Positions 53,027 to 64,000 of a stretch of 64,000 nucleotides of DNA are shown piece by piece. The notes below the pieces were generated by a model, which saw only the letters and a list, made by a program, of their open reading frames with translations, did no database searches and was not told where the DNA came from. This DNA comes from Taxawa tesnikishii (nom. ined.). Taxonomy: Eukaryota > Ascomycota > Dothideomycetes > Dothideales. The position numbers and the translations under genes were made by a program. The DNA lies in the NCBI GenBank assembly GCA_030247885.1, contig JAPDRO010000001.1:2232001-2296000 (forward strand), written 5' to 3'. Numbering within the stretch: position 1 is the first letter of the stretch; each line of letters starts with the position of its first letter.

Positions 53027-55544
53027 ATGGTCAAGTTAACAGCCGCCGGCGTGGCACTGCTCTGCAGCACCATTGTCAATGCTGTCCCATCCAGGAGACA
53101 ACTCTCACGAAATACTCCTCTCTACCCTCGCAATACGCAACCTCAGACCTACATCAATGCCAGCCGCAATGACGACTCTCCAGTGTTTCTGCGTATCGAT
53201 ACCACGGATATCAGCGCCCGTAACGCCACTGCTCCGGATCTCTATGGCATTATGTTCGAGGACATCAACCACTCCGGTGATGGTGGTATTTATGGCGAAC
53301 TCATCGTGAACCGAGCGTTCCAAGGTAACTCCTGGGCTGCTACTGCTTGCTTCCTAGGTGCTGAGATGTCTAGGCTCTGGGGTGACATACGGCGTCCTTC
53401 CACAGTTCGATGGTAGCATCATCGTCAGCTCCGAGAACCCCGTCGAGGCATGGGCTCCGGTCCTGACAGGATGGGGTGCGATCGGTGCTGGTGTAAGGTT
53501 GAGGTTGGACAGACTGCATCCTCTATCTGACGCGCTGCCTACCTCCTTGGAGATCGATATTCCTGAGAATGCTACGGGAGAGGTTGGCTTTGAGAATTTC
53601 GGTGAGAGTTACTAGACGCTACATGGAAGACACATGACTGACATTTACATGTAGGATGGTGGGGAATTGGTATGTGTTACCATTAACTCCAGCCGCCCTC
53701 ACTAGCTTTGTGCTCACTGACACGTGCTCAGACGTCAAGCCGCAGCAATACAACGCATCTTTCTACGTGCAGGACAACCTTCCTCGCAATGTCAACGCCA
53801 CCCCTACCGATTTTACGCTCTCCCTCCGCTCAAACTTGACTGGCCAGTTGTGGGCCAGTACCCAGATCTCGAACGTCCAGGTTCCCTTCATAGATTTCGT
53901 GCAGCTCAATGCTACTCTGCACCCTAACGTTACCGCACCCAACTCCAACAACTCTTTCGCCATTACTATGGACGGCTCGAAAGTGGCTGGACGTACCCTC
54001 TACTTCAATCTAGTTTCCCTCTTCCCTGAAACCTTCAAGGGAAGGCAGAACGGACTACGCAAGGATATTGCAGATGCTTTCTACGACATCAAGCCAAGGT
54101 TTTTGCGCTTCCCTGGTGGAAACAACCTTGAGGGAGTCAGCCCACAAACCCGATGGGACTGGAAGAAGACCATCGGACCATTGAAGGATCGCCCCGGTCG
54201 TCCTGGTGACTGGGCCTACTACAACACTGACGGACTGGGTTTGATGGAGTATCTCTACTGGTAGGTTTGGTTCCATATCTCGTATAAGCAACAAGAACTG
54301 ACGCAGCTTGCAGGTGTGAAGACATGGAGCTCGAGCCAGTCCTTGGAGTGTACTCAGGCTTCTCGCTTGACGTCTGGGGACAGAACGGTGCCTCATACCC
54401 ACCTGACCGGATGCAAGAAATAGTAGATGACGCCATCAATGAGATTGAGTTCATCATCGGTGGTGCGAACACGACTTGGGGAGCGAAACGCGCTGAGTAC
54501 GGTCACCCAGAGCCATTCAAGCTCAACTACGTCGAAATTGGCAACGAAGATTGGTTTAGCTCCACCTACGTTTACAGGTTTGAGGCCATGTACAACGGTC
54601 TCAAGGCAAAGTACCCGAACATCAAGGTAAATATTGACTCACCCGCGCTCGCGTTGTCTTTGCGCTAACAGGTACACCTTAGTACATCTCTTCTGCATAC
54701 AACGAGAACACAAACTACAACATCACCATCCCAGCCGGCAGTAAGTATCTTGTGACCATCCTCGAGCCATTAAGCAGTGAGAATTGCATCGCTGACAATG
54801 ACAGATCTTTGGGATACCCACCACTACGAGGAGCCATCCTACTTCCTCGAGAACTTTGATTATTTCGACAACTGGCAGACGCGCACCAACAACTCAGGCG
54901 TCGAGATCTTCATCGGAGAGTACAGCGCGATCCAGATCGATACGCCCTCGGGAGTTGTGAACTTCAGCTTCCCAGCCGACGTGCACATCTTCTACCCCAG
55001 TTTGGTTGCCTCCATTGCCGAGGGCGTGTACACGCTGGGCGCTGAGCGCAACCCTAACGTCGTCAAACTAGCCGGGTATGCGCCCAGTTTGCAGAACGCG
55101 GCGTGGTACAATTGGAGCCCTGATTTGATCACGTTCGACGCAAACTCCAACCATACGGTCCGTAGTGTCAGTCACTGGGGACAATGGATGTACAGCCACT
55201 ACCACGGCACTCAGACACTGCCTGTGACGAACACGCAGGGCCCGCTCAACCCTCTGTTCTGGCAAGCCAGCATCGACGAGGCCAGCAACCAGGTCTACCT
55301 GAAGGTCATCAACACCATGAACGCATCGATCCCCTTGAGCGTTGACCTCACCTCGCCTTACCACGGCGTCAACGGTACAACTTTGACTGCGGGCAGTCTG
55401 GACGCGTACAACGACATCGCCAACCCCAACAATGTCATTCCTCGCCCCATCCAGTTGCCTCCTTCGGGCTACGGTAACGGTAACGGTACCTTCCAGTGGA
55501 GTGTACCAAAGTGGTCCATCAACGTCCTGCAGTTCCAGCTGTAA
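53027..55544 (+). CDS. Alpha-L-arabinofuranosidase, GH51, secreted
   Basis: 726 aa in seven exons (53027-53324, 53374-53601, 53655-53669, 53732-54260, 54314-54626, 54683-54740, 54805-55544). The signal peptide MVKLTAAGVALLCSTIVNAV is followed by a Kex2-like SRRQ. GH51 motifs are GIMFEDINHSGDGGIYGELI, RFLRFPGGNNLEG, the acid/base Glu in VEIGNEDWF and the nucleophile Glu in EIFIGEYSAIQ, with a C-terminal beta-sandwich. Many NxT/S sequons mark a secreted glycoprotein. It removes arabinose from hemicellulose and pectin side chains. Exon 3 is only 15 nt (part of GWWGI). The gene is intact, with a TATA element upstream. Confidence 0.96.
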
Positions 55545-56453
55545 AGAGGCTGATGTTGTGACCCGTATGATGGTATGACCTGGAGCGTGTGACAGGCGCC
55601 ACGATGGGCGAAGGGTGCGGTATATAGTCTGTATCAGGGTTTCCGATGGATGGAGTGACACTCCAGGGACTCCATAGAGTGAGGTAGTAGTTATAGTAGT
55701 ACTAGTAGTAGTAAGTTGATGAGTAAACTGGTACAGGCGTCGAACTTCAGGTCTCCACGGTGATGCCAAGCCTCATCGGATCAATGATCCGACGAGATAA
55801 GATTAAACCAAGCTTTCCGATTCGCGATTCTAGTCCCGCCATCGATCTCGAGTTTTGATATCCGACGCGTCTCATAACAAATATTACTACTCCTCAATCA
55901 CTGTTACTACGCAACACCATGGAGTCAATCGACCTTGACGCCATGTCTGATGACACTTCAACTGCTAGAGCGCTGCTTTGGGCAGTTATTTAGCAATCCA
56001 CATGGTCTTGGCGCTCTCTCCATTGATGTTCCATGGATTTTATGGAATACACCCCTTGTTCCACTCCGTTCGTTGACAACCCTGGTCTGTACGAATGAAA
56101 ACATATCCGGCCAGCAAAAATTCTACGCAGTGGACTGGTTGTATCTGGCGAGAGATTGCGTGAAGGCACTATGGCGTCTTACGGGCCTGCACTCTGTTTG
56201 CTATAGCTCTATGCTGACGAAGCATGTAACCTTCAAGCGCTTGTCTCAATACACGGGGCCGAAGTGCGTTCCAGCATTGCATGTGATGGGGGACATGTAG
56301 CTTAGCAGCGAATTGGCAAACGGTTCCCGACAGATTTTGCAACACCAGACACCGAATACTCTCCAACCGAGTATATGTTAGGTACTGCGCATTAGATGCC
56401 TTACAAGATAAATACAAATCCGCCTTCCCTGCCCTTCGTGTCCTGTTCTCCAA
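55545..56453. other. Intergenic with a GTA/AGT microsatellite
   Basis: About 900 bp between convergent genes. An imperfect (GTA)n tract lies at about 55683-55714. A 121-codon frame (55935-56300) has no family features and I do not call it. Confidence 0.5.
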
Positions 56454-58202
56454 CTAACGGCACATCGTCCCCCTCTGCACCGCAAGTGCATCACCCAATT
56501 CCACCCTCCCATTCTCCCGTTTCAGCACAACCCTAAGCACAACCGCCAGAAGCGCAACCGCCGCCATGAACGCTGCACAAACCGCATGACCTTTTACATA
56601 ATCCGGGCCATCACCATCGGGATATAACCTTGTCCCCAGCAGCGGGCCCAATTGGCCGATGACGTTGAGAACAGCAACACCGGTGCCCTTACCTTCTTCG
56701 CTCTGCTGATTGTTGACCGTCCAGACGATGGTAAGGGTGACGGCGCTGAAGAAGCCCGCGGTGATGGGGAAGATACAAAGGTAACGCAGGGCGTTGGGAA
56801 AACGGAGTGCGGGCGCTACCGCTAGTAGGAGGTAACCGCTCATGGCCATGAAGCCATGGAGGGCGATGGGAACGGAGCGCGTGCGGTAACGATCGGAGAG
56901 GAAGGCGGAGAGCAGGACGATGGTGAAGGCGTACAGGTAGGGTGGGGCGGAGAGGCCTTGGGCTGCGTGGGAGGTATAGCCCATCCTGTATGCTGTCAGC
57001 GTGGATGAGAGATGGTCGCGAGGGGGATGAGACTTACTCTTTGATAATAGTAGGGGCAAAGACCGGCATGGAGCTGAATGCCACGTTACAGCTGAAGAAG
57101 ATTGCTGCGGTGAGGTAGCACTTCGGGTCCGCCAGCGTCCTAGCAATCTCCCTCCAGTTTATCTTCTTCACTCGCCTCTTGGCCGTTGCTCCTCCACCCG
57201 CCCTTTTCTCCTCATAAGCAGCCAAATCCTCATCGCGCCTTAGTCTCAGTGCCGCAATCCTCCTCTCCCTCCTATTCAACCAACTCGCAGATTCCGGTGA
57301 ATCGGGCAGCCAACGCCACGCCCATGCCGCAAACGCAACCAACACGCTGGGAAAGCCCTCGATGAAGAACAGCAACCTCCAGCTCCTTATGCCGCCCACA
57401 CCATCGCCCAGCTTCACGATAGCGTACGCGAGACTGCTGGCAAAGCTGCTGGCCAAGGGCGCCGCGGAGATGAACAGCCCCGTCCGAAACGCCAGCTCAT
57501 CGCGACGGAAGAACAGGGAGAGATAGAACGGCACGCCAGGGCCAAATGCCGCCTCCGAAACGCCCAAAAGAGCGCGCAGGACCAGCATACCGTGAAATCC
57601 GGTCGTAACGGACTGGCAGGAAGCAAGCAGGCCCCACGCGCAGACGCAGACGGGGATATAGACACTAGCGGGCAGGATCCTGTACAGCAGCGTCATCCAC
57701 TCAAAGAGGATATACGTGATGTAGAAGGCGGTGAGCAGCCACTGGTACTGCGAGGAGCTGAGGGACAAGTCCTCGGTCAGGCCTGCGATGCGCGCGTTGC
57801 CGATGTTGGAGCGGTCGAGGAAGGAGAGGAGATACAAGACCGCGAGCAGGAGGACCAGGCGGCGGTCCAGCTTGCGAAGAAGCGATTTCTCCTCATCCGG
57901 GGTATACAACTCGAAGCTCTGCACGCTGGCTGCTCTTCCTGTTCTCCCGCGCCCTCGCTCGGCGTCTGAGTCGTCGCTCGATTCCGTGTAGTGCTCCGAG
58001 CCATTGCCATTGCCGTTCCCACTCTTCTTCTGTGTTCCCAACTCTTGTAGACGGATACTGCGTCCGGACTTTACTTCATCCAGCTCCAGGTCATCCTCAG
58101 AATCTGACTCGGGCGTCCACTGCGAAGATCCGTGGCTGGAGGAGGAGCTCCCTGCTCTACACCGGGCGCATGTATTTTGTTGATGACATTTGGGCTAGGC
58201 AT
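56454..58202 (-). CDS. MFS transporter, anion:cation symporter (ACS/Dal5-TNA1-like) family
   Basis: The membrane part reads cleanly: LVLLLAVLYLLSFLDRSNIG, NARIAGLTEDL, AAFGPGVPFYLSLFF and SWRLLFFIEGFPSVLVAF, all typical of the Dal5/TNA1/VHT1 group. One 52-nt intron (56986-57037) joins PVFAPTIIKE to MGYTSHAAQGLSAPPYLYAF. The family carries organic anions such as allantoate, nicotinate or pantothenate. The acidic N-terminus (TPESDSEDDLELDEV) stays open upstream but has no in-frame ATG. The ATG at 58202 (MPSPNVINKIHAPG) connects to it if one base is restored near 58160-58170, giving 565 aa. Otherwise the start is unresolved. It is tail to tail with GH51. Confidence 0.83.
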
Positions 58203-58611
58203 TACCACTGACGGGAAGATGTACTGAACGACCAGGGATGCGGTCGCCAGTTGCAATCATGATCAAGCAGCTGGCATCTTGTAACTCCAGCAGTTCGACG
58301 GGCGGATCAACGGCAATGCGCGATTATCGAGAATACGGCGGCCGAGCCTGCAGCTATACCAACCACTAGCGTAAGTCCGGGTCACAAATACCCGAGGTGG
58401 CTTGAATCGAGGCTTCATCGTTGCCATTGGCATATATATTGTGTAGCAGTATACAGAAACAACTTAACCGCGTGTTCTCCGTAAATTACGTGTGAAAGAC
58501 AAGGCAGTCAGGAGGAGACGTCAAGACGTGTATAGTCCAAGGTCAAGCTTCCTCAACAAGGTCATGCATGGTCATCATATAAAGCTTCATCACTATCAGG
58601 CCAATAGTCAT
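58203..58611. other. Intergenic, no gene seen
   Basis: ACS-transporter promoter and GH125 3' flank. No gene was recognised. Confidence 0.5.
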
Positions 58612-60384
58612 CTACTCAATGACATACGGCTTCGCCCCAGGTCCAAACAATACCTGCGGTTTACGTTCCGCCAGATCCAGCATCGTCTGTGCAAACACCG
58701 AGTTCGCCCACGCGAACCAACTGCCTGTAACGAAGCTTAGTATCCGAGCCCTCGTCTTCCAAATCCATAGACTGCACTTACGGGTGTAGTCCCTGATCCG
58801 ATCAACATTGATACTCTCGTGCACCAAGCCCAACGGACTCGCCCTCTTGACCATGTCAAGCAGTTCCTCGATCTCGGTATCGTTCTCCGTCGTCATGGCT
58901 TGCACTAACAGGCTCATAGGCCAGGCATTCCTCAATCCGATATGCGGGCCACCGATGCCTTTGAACTGCCTTCCGCTCAAGAAATACGGGTTGCCCGCTT
59001 TCTCCAGAATCATCTTTCGGGTGTTCTTATACGTCTGATCGTCCACGTCAACGAAACCCAGCAACGGCAACGCCAGCAACGACGGCAGGTTCGCATCGTC
59101 CATCAGGATCGCAGACCCGAACCCATCAACCTCAAACGCGAACACTTTGCCGTACTTCTTGTGCTGCACGACGCCGTGTTCCCAAACGCCCTTTTCGATC
59201 GTCTCGCCTCGTTCCTTGAGGTCTGCGGCCAACGTTGCTTTGCCGACTTTCGCCAACAAAGCCGCTGTTCGCTGGAGCTCGACCGCCATCATTGCGTTGC
59301 CGGGGACGAAGTAGCCCAGGATGGTGGCGTCGTCGCTGGGACGGAAGGCGCTGCGGATCAAGCCGGTGCCGTCGTTCAAAGGATTGCCTTGACCGCCGAG
59401 GGAAGCGTTTCCGTGCCTGAGTCGGTGCGGCGACGGAACGTGTACTCCTGCACCTCGAATGCCCCAGTCTCGGGGTCGAAGGTGGGCTTCCCTTGCGCGT
59501 CGAGCACGTCTAGAAGCGTCGAGAGAGCTTTGTACCAGCGCGGCGTGAGGAAGCCGGTCGAGCCAGTGTGGTTGTAGAACTGATTAGTCAAAGAAAGGAA
59601 GTGGGCCAGGGAATCGATCTCGTATTTGCACTCAAATACCCGTGATGGTTCGTAGGCCGGGTGCACAGTGTCGCCCTGGCCGTTGTCCGAGGGTGCGAGT
59701 CTGCTTAGTGGAGGGGGTTGAAAGGCATTGCAGTATGGCGACTCGATCACGTACTCGGCCTGAGTGTTTATAGCTCCGAGGATGAGGTTCTCGATGCTCT
59801 TATCCTTCTTTGCGAGCTTCTGATACTGCGCGAGTTGGTTCGTAGAATCGCGTAGCCACTCCGCGTTGATATCGCCCGTTACAATAAAGCTCTGCGCGCC
59901 CTCCCACTTGCCTTCGTCTTCCTCGGCGTGTTTGTTATGCGCCTTGACCTCTTTCTTCGCCGTCCCGTCGACATGCCACCGCACGGTTGTATCCAACGTG
60001 TTGGGGAACGCGTTCTCGAATATCCTCGCAAGATCCTTGTCCACCATCTGGTCCTTCATATCATCGATAATCTTCTCCACCAGGTCCGACTCGAAGGTCC
60101 GGCAGCGAGGTGAGGGTCTCTGGAACGGTAGCTCCATAGGTCCTTCGCTGTATGGATGGCTGCAGGCGCGTCAGCGGCGCCATGCCTTCGGTGAGCGGGT
60201 CTCAGTGCACCACATACTGTGGGAATCTTGCATAGTGCTCGTAAGCGGGACATGCTGCCATATACTTTGCTTTCTCCTTTGGATCCCTGATAGGGTTCTG
60301 CGCGCCTTTGCCATGGGGTTGAGCGTCCTGTCCGGCGCAAAGTGTTGCAAGCACTACGAGCGCAAGACTCGAGGGAACGAGCAT
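58612..60384 (-). CDS. GH125 exo-alpha-1,6-mannosidase (Mug157-like), one-base frameshift
   Basis: 552 aa with one base restored; exons 60384-60218, 60159-58782 and 58724-58612. The signal peptide is MLVPSSLALVVLATLCAGQD. The conserved entry HHPYSEGPMELPFQRPSP follows, then CRTFES, TVRWHVDG, FIVTGDINAEWLRDSTNQLA (with the catalytic Asp region), ECKYEIDSLAHFLSLTNQFY, then LNDGTGLIRSAFRPSDDATI, FLSGRQFKGIGGPHIGLRN and WFAWANSVFAQTMLDL. GH125 enzymes trim alpha-1,6-linked mannose from N-glycans or mannan. The break lies at the G run 59400-59402 (CCC in the gene): one more C reads ETLPLGGQGNPLNDG in place of a stop. The terminal 57-nt intron keeps frame, so it could be mistaken for coding sequence. 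Confidence 0.92.
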
Positions 60385-60816
60385 TGTGCAACGAAACACT
60401 GCAGTCTATAAAACCGTTCCTCGAGTTTGAACTGTTGACAGGAAAGTAGAGTTAACGCATGCCCCAGCGCTGAACTGGAATGGTTGTTTGTTTGGTGATA
60501 CCAATGGCCAGCGCAAGCGAGCACAATTTCCTGGTATACGAGACTCAGTGCCTCTCACGAACTGCCCCCTGCTTGAACACAAGGGAATAGGAAAGTCAGA
60601 TGTAAAGGTAATGGATGGATTGGTTCGTCAGGTAGAGCGTTTGAAAGAGGAGGGCAGGAAAGCGCATCTCAACGCCAAGCATCATCATACGATTCACGTT
60701 CATGAAATGTTTAACAACCCAAGGCAGCAGCAATGAAACATAGGTATATGTATCTCTCTCTTTCAGAAACTTAGAATCTGATACAATTCCCCCAAGACCA
60801 ACATCAACGTTCTACA
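60385..60816. other. Divergent promoters of GH125 and PAQR genes
   Basis: 432 bp. An 82-codon frame (60488-60736) has no conserved features and is not called. Confidence 0.5.
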
Positions 60817-61958
60817 ATGTCCGGTACCGCCAATGGATCCGCAAATCCGGGTCTACGGACTAGGAACAAGACAGCCACTGAACAAGCCATTGACGGCGCC
60901 GAAGCAATCAAAGACGAAGTCAAGCAAGACGCAAAGCGCCTCCTAACCGTTCTGTGGAGCGAGCTCCCATCCTGGCAACAGGACAACCACTATATAACCT
61001 CCGGCTACCGACCTGAATCAAACTCCTACCGGCTCTCGGCGTCCAGTCTGAGCTACCTTCACAACGAAACCGTAAACATCTACACCCACTTAATAGGAGC
61101 CGTGATAGCACTGATAGGGAGTGGCGTTTTGTACCACTCCTTGCGAGCCAGATATGAACACGCAACGAGGGAGGACGTTTACGTCTTCTCCTGCTTCTTC
61201 CTCGGCGCCGTGGCGTGCTTGGGTATGTCCGCAACCTACCATCTGATATCGAACCATTCACACCGCGTCGCCAAGATAGGGAACCAGCTAGACTACGTCG
61301 GTATTGTTGCCTTGATCTGGGGAGCTTCATTCCCAGCATCTACTACGGCTTCAGCGCGGAACGCGGCTTGATCAACATCTACTGGATCATGGTATGTCGC
61401 TATGCTTCTCAATACCACCACCACCGGGACGAGCTATGTTAACCCGTCCGCGCAGATCACAGTCATCGGTGCAGGCTGCACCATCGTCACCATATCCCCA
61501 CGGTTCCGCACACCCGAATGGCGCGCTTTCCGGGCCTCCATGTTTGTGGCTATGGGACTCAGTGCCATCGTGCCGGTGCTGCACGGTATCAGACTCTACG
61601 GCATTGCACAACTAGAACGGCAAATAGGACTGTCGTGGCTTGTTCTGCAGGGGGTTTTGTATATCCTGGGAGCGGCTATCTACGCGTGAGTTACCCTTTC
61701 ACTCTTCCTCTTCGCACAACCAACAACGCGCCGGACGCGAGTTAACGTGACGGCGTATCCAGAGCCAGGGTGCCTGAACGATTCTGGCCGGGTGCTTTCG
61801 ATATATGGGGTAGCTCGCACCAGATCTTCCACGTTCTCGTTTTGATGGCTGCTGCTGCCCATCTCGTTGGGCTGCTAAAAGCTTTCGACTACGAGCACAG
61901 CTACCGGAAAACGATCATGGCCGCGTATCACTCCGCGGGCAAGTTTGCAGTGGGTTGA
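60817..61958 (+). CDS. PAQR / Izh-type seven-helix receptor (hemolysin-III family), one-base frameshift
   Basis: 333 aa with one base restored; exons 60817-61391, 61456-61685 and 61763-61958. The entry motif SYLHNETVNIYTHLIGAV is followed by VACLGMSATYHLISNHSHRV (motif with the metal-binding His), LDYVGIVALIWGSFIPSIYY, RAFRASMFVAMGLSAIVPVL, and IWGSSHQIFHVLVLMAAAAH with the C-terminal His pair. These residues bind zinc in adiponectin-receptor relatives, and yeast Izh proteins affect zinc and sterol homeostasis and respond to osmotin. The break is in the G run at 61319-61322: one more G joins LIWG to SFIPSIYYGFSAERG. It ends tail to tail with the splicing protein, only 7 bp apart. Confidence 0.92.
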
Positions 61959-61965
61959 AAGCCCT

Positions 61966-64000
61966 CTACTCTGCATCCGACTCGCCAAACATGTCTTCTG
62001 CCTGCGGCCCCTCCGTCCTTTCTGCACCGCTAGGCTTGGATTTAGCCTGTGGAGCAGCTCCGGCACCAGAGCCTAAGGACATGGAGAAGCTGATGCCGCT
62101 GTTGAGCTTGGGTGCGGCTGGAGCAGCTGCTTGGTCCGCCGGCTTGGCTTCCGGACTCGACTTTGCTGTGTTTTGCAGATTCAACCTGGCCTTCATGGCA
62201 GCTATTCTAGCGTGCGCATCCGCATACGTAGACGACGAGGAGGCGGCGGAGCTCACCGGCTGCGCGCCAGGGGGTAGTTTTGATTGCGTTTTGGGTGCGT
62301 CGTCCTGCAGATCCATCAAGTCTTCTGCCCGGGGCCTGACCCTTTTCGTGGCCGGCGTGAGATTCGACTCTGCATTTTGTACGGAATGGCTGTTAGCGGC
62401 TGAAGTCTGTCCTTCTCCAGTACTCTTGTCCCCTGTCAACGATGGCTGCGAGCTGCGCACGTCCTGCTCCTGATGTCCGCTCGCTTTGTCTTTGTCCTCA
62501 TTGGCATCTTTCCACCTTCCTGTCTCTCTTTTGTGTTCTTCAGATTTCGCCGCCTCTTCAGCGGCCTTGTTTTCCGCAGCTGTTAGCGGCGGGTTGTTAA
62601 AGCTGTCTCTGAATTTCGCCTGCGCCTCTTTAGGGAACACCGACGAGTCTCGCCACAGGTCGAGCACGACACCAACTTTCCGTTTCCACTGCTCGGCCTT
62701 CATGCGGCCCCACTGGAGATCCTTTTCCATTCTGCCCAGGTGTGCGAAGATTCCGCGGGACAACAGCGCCGCCTCAAACATGCCACGGTACTTCCAGGCA
62801 TCGCGGACTCCGGAGGTTGATGCGGCCTGTAGGGCGTCGGAGATGAGGTACAACCCTATAAGCTTGCTGTTCGAGAGATCGTCTTTTCTCGTATCTTCAT
62901 TGCGTTCATCCACTTGCTCATCGTCGCCGTAGCCGACGGTAGAGTTGAAGGGCTGTTCGACGTTCGTAATGAGCATGTCGACGATTTCCTCAGCGCCATT
63001 TCCAGCATTATTGACAACGAAATTCGTGACTCTTGCCACGTCGCCCACACGGAGCAGAGCCATGGATCCGGGTAAGCGGGCAAGCAGATAGGTGAACTTG
63101 GCTCTTCGATAGGGATTCAGATAGCGAGCTTGCGTACCATCCGACGGCCCATCCTCTAATGAGACTGCTCCATGGCCCGTGTTGTATTGTCGCTGCACTC
63201 CCTCGTCTCCGGACTCGTCATCAGACGACACGTATTCGGAGTCGTCGACGAACTCCTCAAAGCTCGTAGTAAACTCGTAACGTGGTTTCTCCGCCGGTAC
63301 TAGCCACGCAGGACCGTTGTCGAAGGGGTAGTGTGACTCGTTACCGTTCCTGCCGACGTCTACTACGCCCTGCTCCTGCGCTTCGTTCCAGTTGTCTCGG
63401 TCTTCCGAGAAGTACTTCCAAATCAACCACCGGTACCACACGCCACCAGCGCTGCTAGCATCGTACAGCCATGCCCACTTCTCGTCCTTCTGTACATCGG
63501 CGTCACTCATCAAAACAGCTTCGAACTCGGGCCCGTACTCGATGAGTTGCTCTACCGTGCGATGTATAAGCTTGAGCTGCTTGATGTCGTAGGGTGGCGC
63601 GACGGGAACCTGAACGGGTCCTTGATAGCGCTGCGCCTGTCCTGGACCGGTTGGCGCATACGACGCAGGAGGGGGTAACCCAGCGAATCCGGTGGTGGCG
63701 CATTTCGAAGAGAAACGCCCGTAGGTTGCTGTGGCATGATTTGTTTGGCTCCAAACGGTTGCATTTCGGTGTTCGATCCCACATTGTGTAAGCCAGTCCC
63801 AAACCCACCTGTAGTTGACGAGATGTGTCTAGAGATGTTGAGGTTGAAGCCAAATCCAAGATAGCGGTTCTGCAGGCTGCTGACGACCTTGTCCACTTCG
63901 CTGACGGGTGTCGACGCTGCTGCTGTGACTATGGCGGTCAAAGAAGGCTGAGAACCCGTGGCAGATTTCGGAGGGTCGACGAACGTTACATCGTCTACTT
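61966..64000 (-). CDS. U2-associated SURP and CID domain protein (U2SURP/SR140-like), partial, one-base frameshift
   Basis: A spliceosome-associated RNA-processing factor. The visible order is a Gly/Pro/Gln-rich N-terminal part (DKVVSSLQNRYLGFGFNLNI), then a SURP motif (LKLIHRTVEQLIEYGPEFEA, DEKWAWLYDASSAGGVWYRW). The CID domain follows (NPYRRAKFTYLLARLPGSMA, RVGDVARVTNFVVNN, AWKYRGMFEAALLSRGIFAH, QWKRKVGVVLDLWRDSSVFP) with a long acidic/Ser tail. The part upstream of about 63691 is in another frame; one base restored in the CCACCGG context reads APPPGFAGLPPPASYAPTG. The start lies beyond base 64000, so whether an RRM precedes it cannot be seen. Confidence 0.85.

Noticed and set aside
60488-60736. 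An 82-codon frame upstream of the PAQR gene.
   Set aside because: Low complexity, no conserved motif, and it overlaps the divergent promoter region.
5088-63941. Treating the frameshifted genes as pseudogenes.
   Set aside because: Each has a single break with conserved residues and correct splice sites on both sides, and several are expected to be essential.
1-64000. Programmed -1 ribosomal frameshifting or wholesale recoding to explain the many frame breaks.
   Set aside because: The sites share no slippery heptamer, stop context or downstream structure that I can see (C4, G4, G5, T4, AA). They hit unrelated genes, and half of the genes have none. A sequencing cause is simpler.

Overview
The window is nuclear DNA of a filamentous ascomycete (Pezizomycotina, probably a dothideomycete; the class is inferred from gene style only). 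The evidence is dense genes on both strands, short GT-AG introns of about 46-66 nt with CTAAC-like branch sites, Zn2Cys6 regulators, ACS-type and MCH1-type transporters, and Pezizomycotina-style ORC6, DAD1, RHO4, VPS11, LCB3 and GDE1. About 30 protein-coding genes can be supported. I saw no rRNA, tRNA, CRISPR array or virus-like element.

Layout. 1-9,700: ILV2 (cut by the left edge), ORC6, a DUF3425 bZIP factor, an alpha/beta hydrolase, a YjlB-type cupin and a small secreted protein. 9,709-19,130: GDE1 (SPX-ankyrin-GDPD), a Zn2Cys6 regulator, a mitochondrial PPR protein, and a 613-bp foldback (MITE-like) element beside the PPR start. 19,386-37,297: a catabolic-looking cluster. It holds a FAD monooxygenase fused to an acetoacetate-decarboxylase domain, a CocE/NonD hydrolase, a LigB-type extradiol dioxygenase, a hybrid C2H2/Zn2Cys6 regulator, an MFS transporter, a fumarylacetoacetase-family hydrolase, a cupin, an orphan 123-aa protein and a catalytically degenerate membrane-anchored ALDH homologue. 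An MCH1-like transporter and a 4,5-dihydroxyphthalate-decarboxylase-like gene follow (to 41,098), then a cutinase. 44,289-52,127: housekeeping genes DAD1, RHO4, LCB3-type phosphatase and VPS11. 53,027-64,000: GH51 arabinofuranosidase, ACS-family transporter, GH125 mannosidase, PAQR/Izh receptor, and a SURP/CID splicing protein cut by the right edge.

How the cluster may work (inference): a hydrolase frees an aromatic acid or phenol, the monooxygenase and the decarboxylase-like enzyme turn it into an ortho-diphenol, the LigB enzyme opens the ring, and the FAH-family enzyme cuts the acyl-pyruvate-like product. The MFS protein imports substrate and the C2H2/Zn2Cys6 protein controls the set. Extradiol cleavage would be unusual in a fungus, where intradiol routes dominate.

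Quality warning: 15 of the 30 genes (possibly 16) read as intact family members only if one missing base is allowed (two in the PPR gene). Every shift is in the deletion direction, on both strands, mostly in short homopolymers, and several hit genes expected to be essential (ORC6, the splicing protein). I read these as consensus errors of the assembly, not pseudogenes. The coordinates below span each whole gene, introns included; amino-acid lengths for affected genes assume the missing base.
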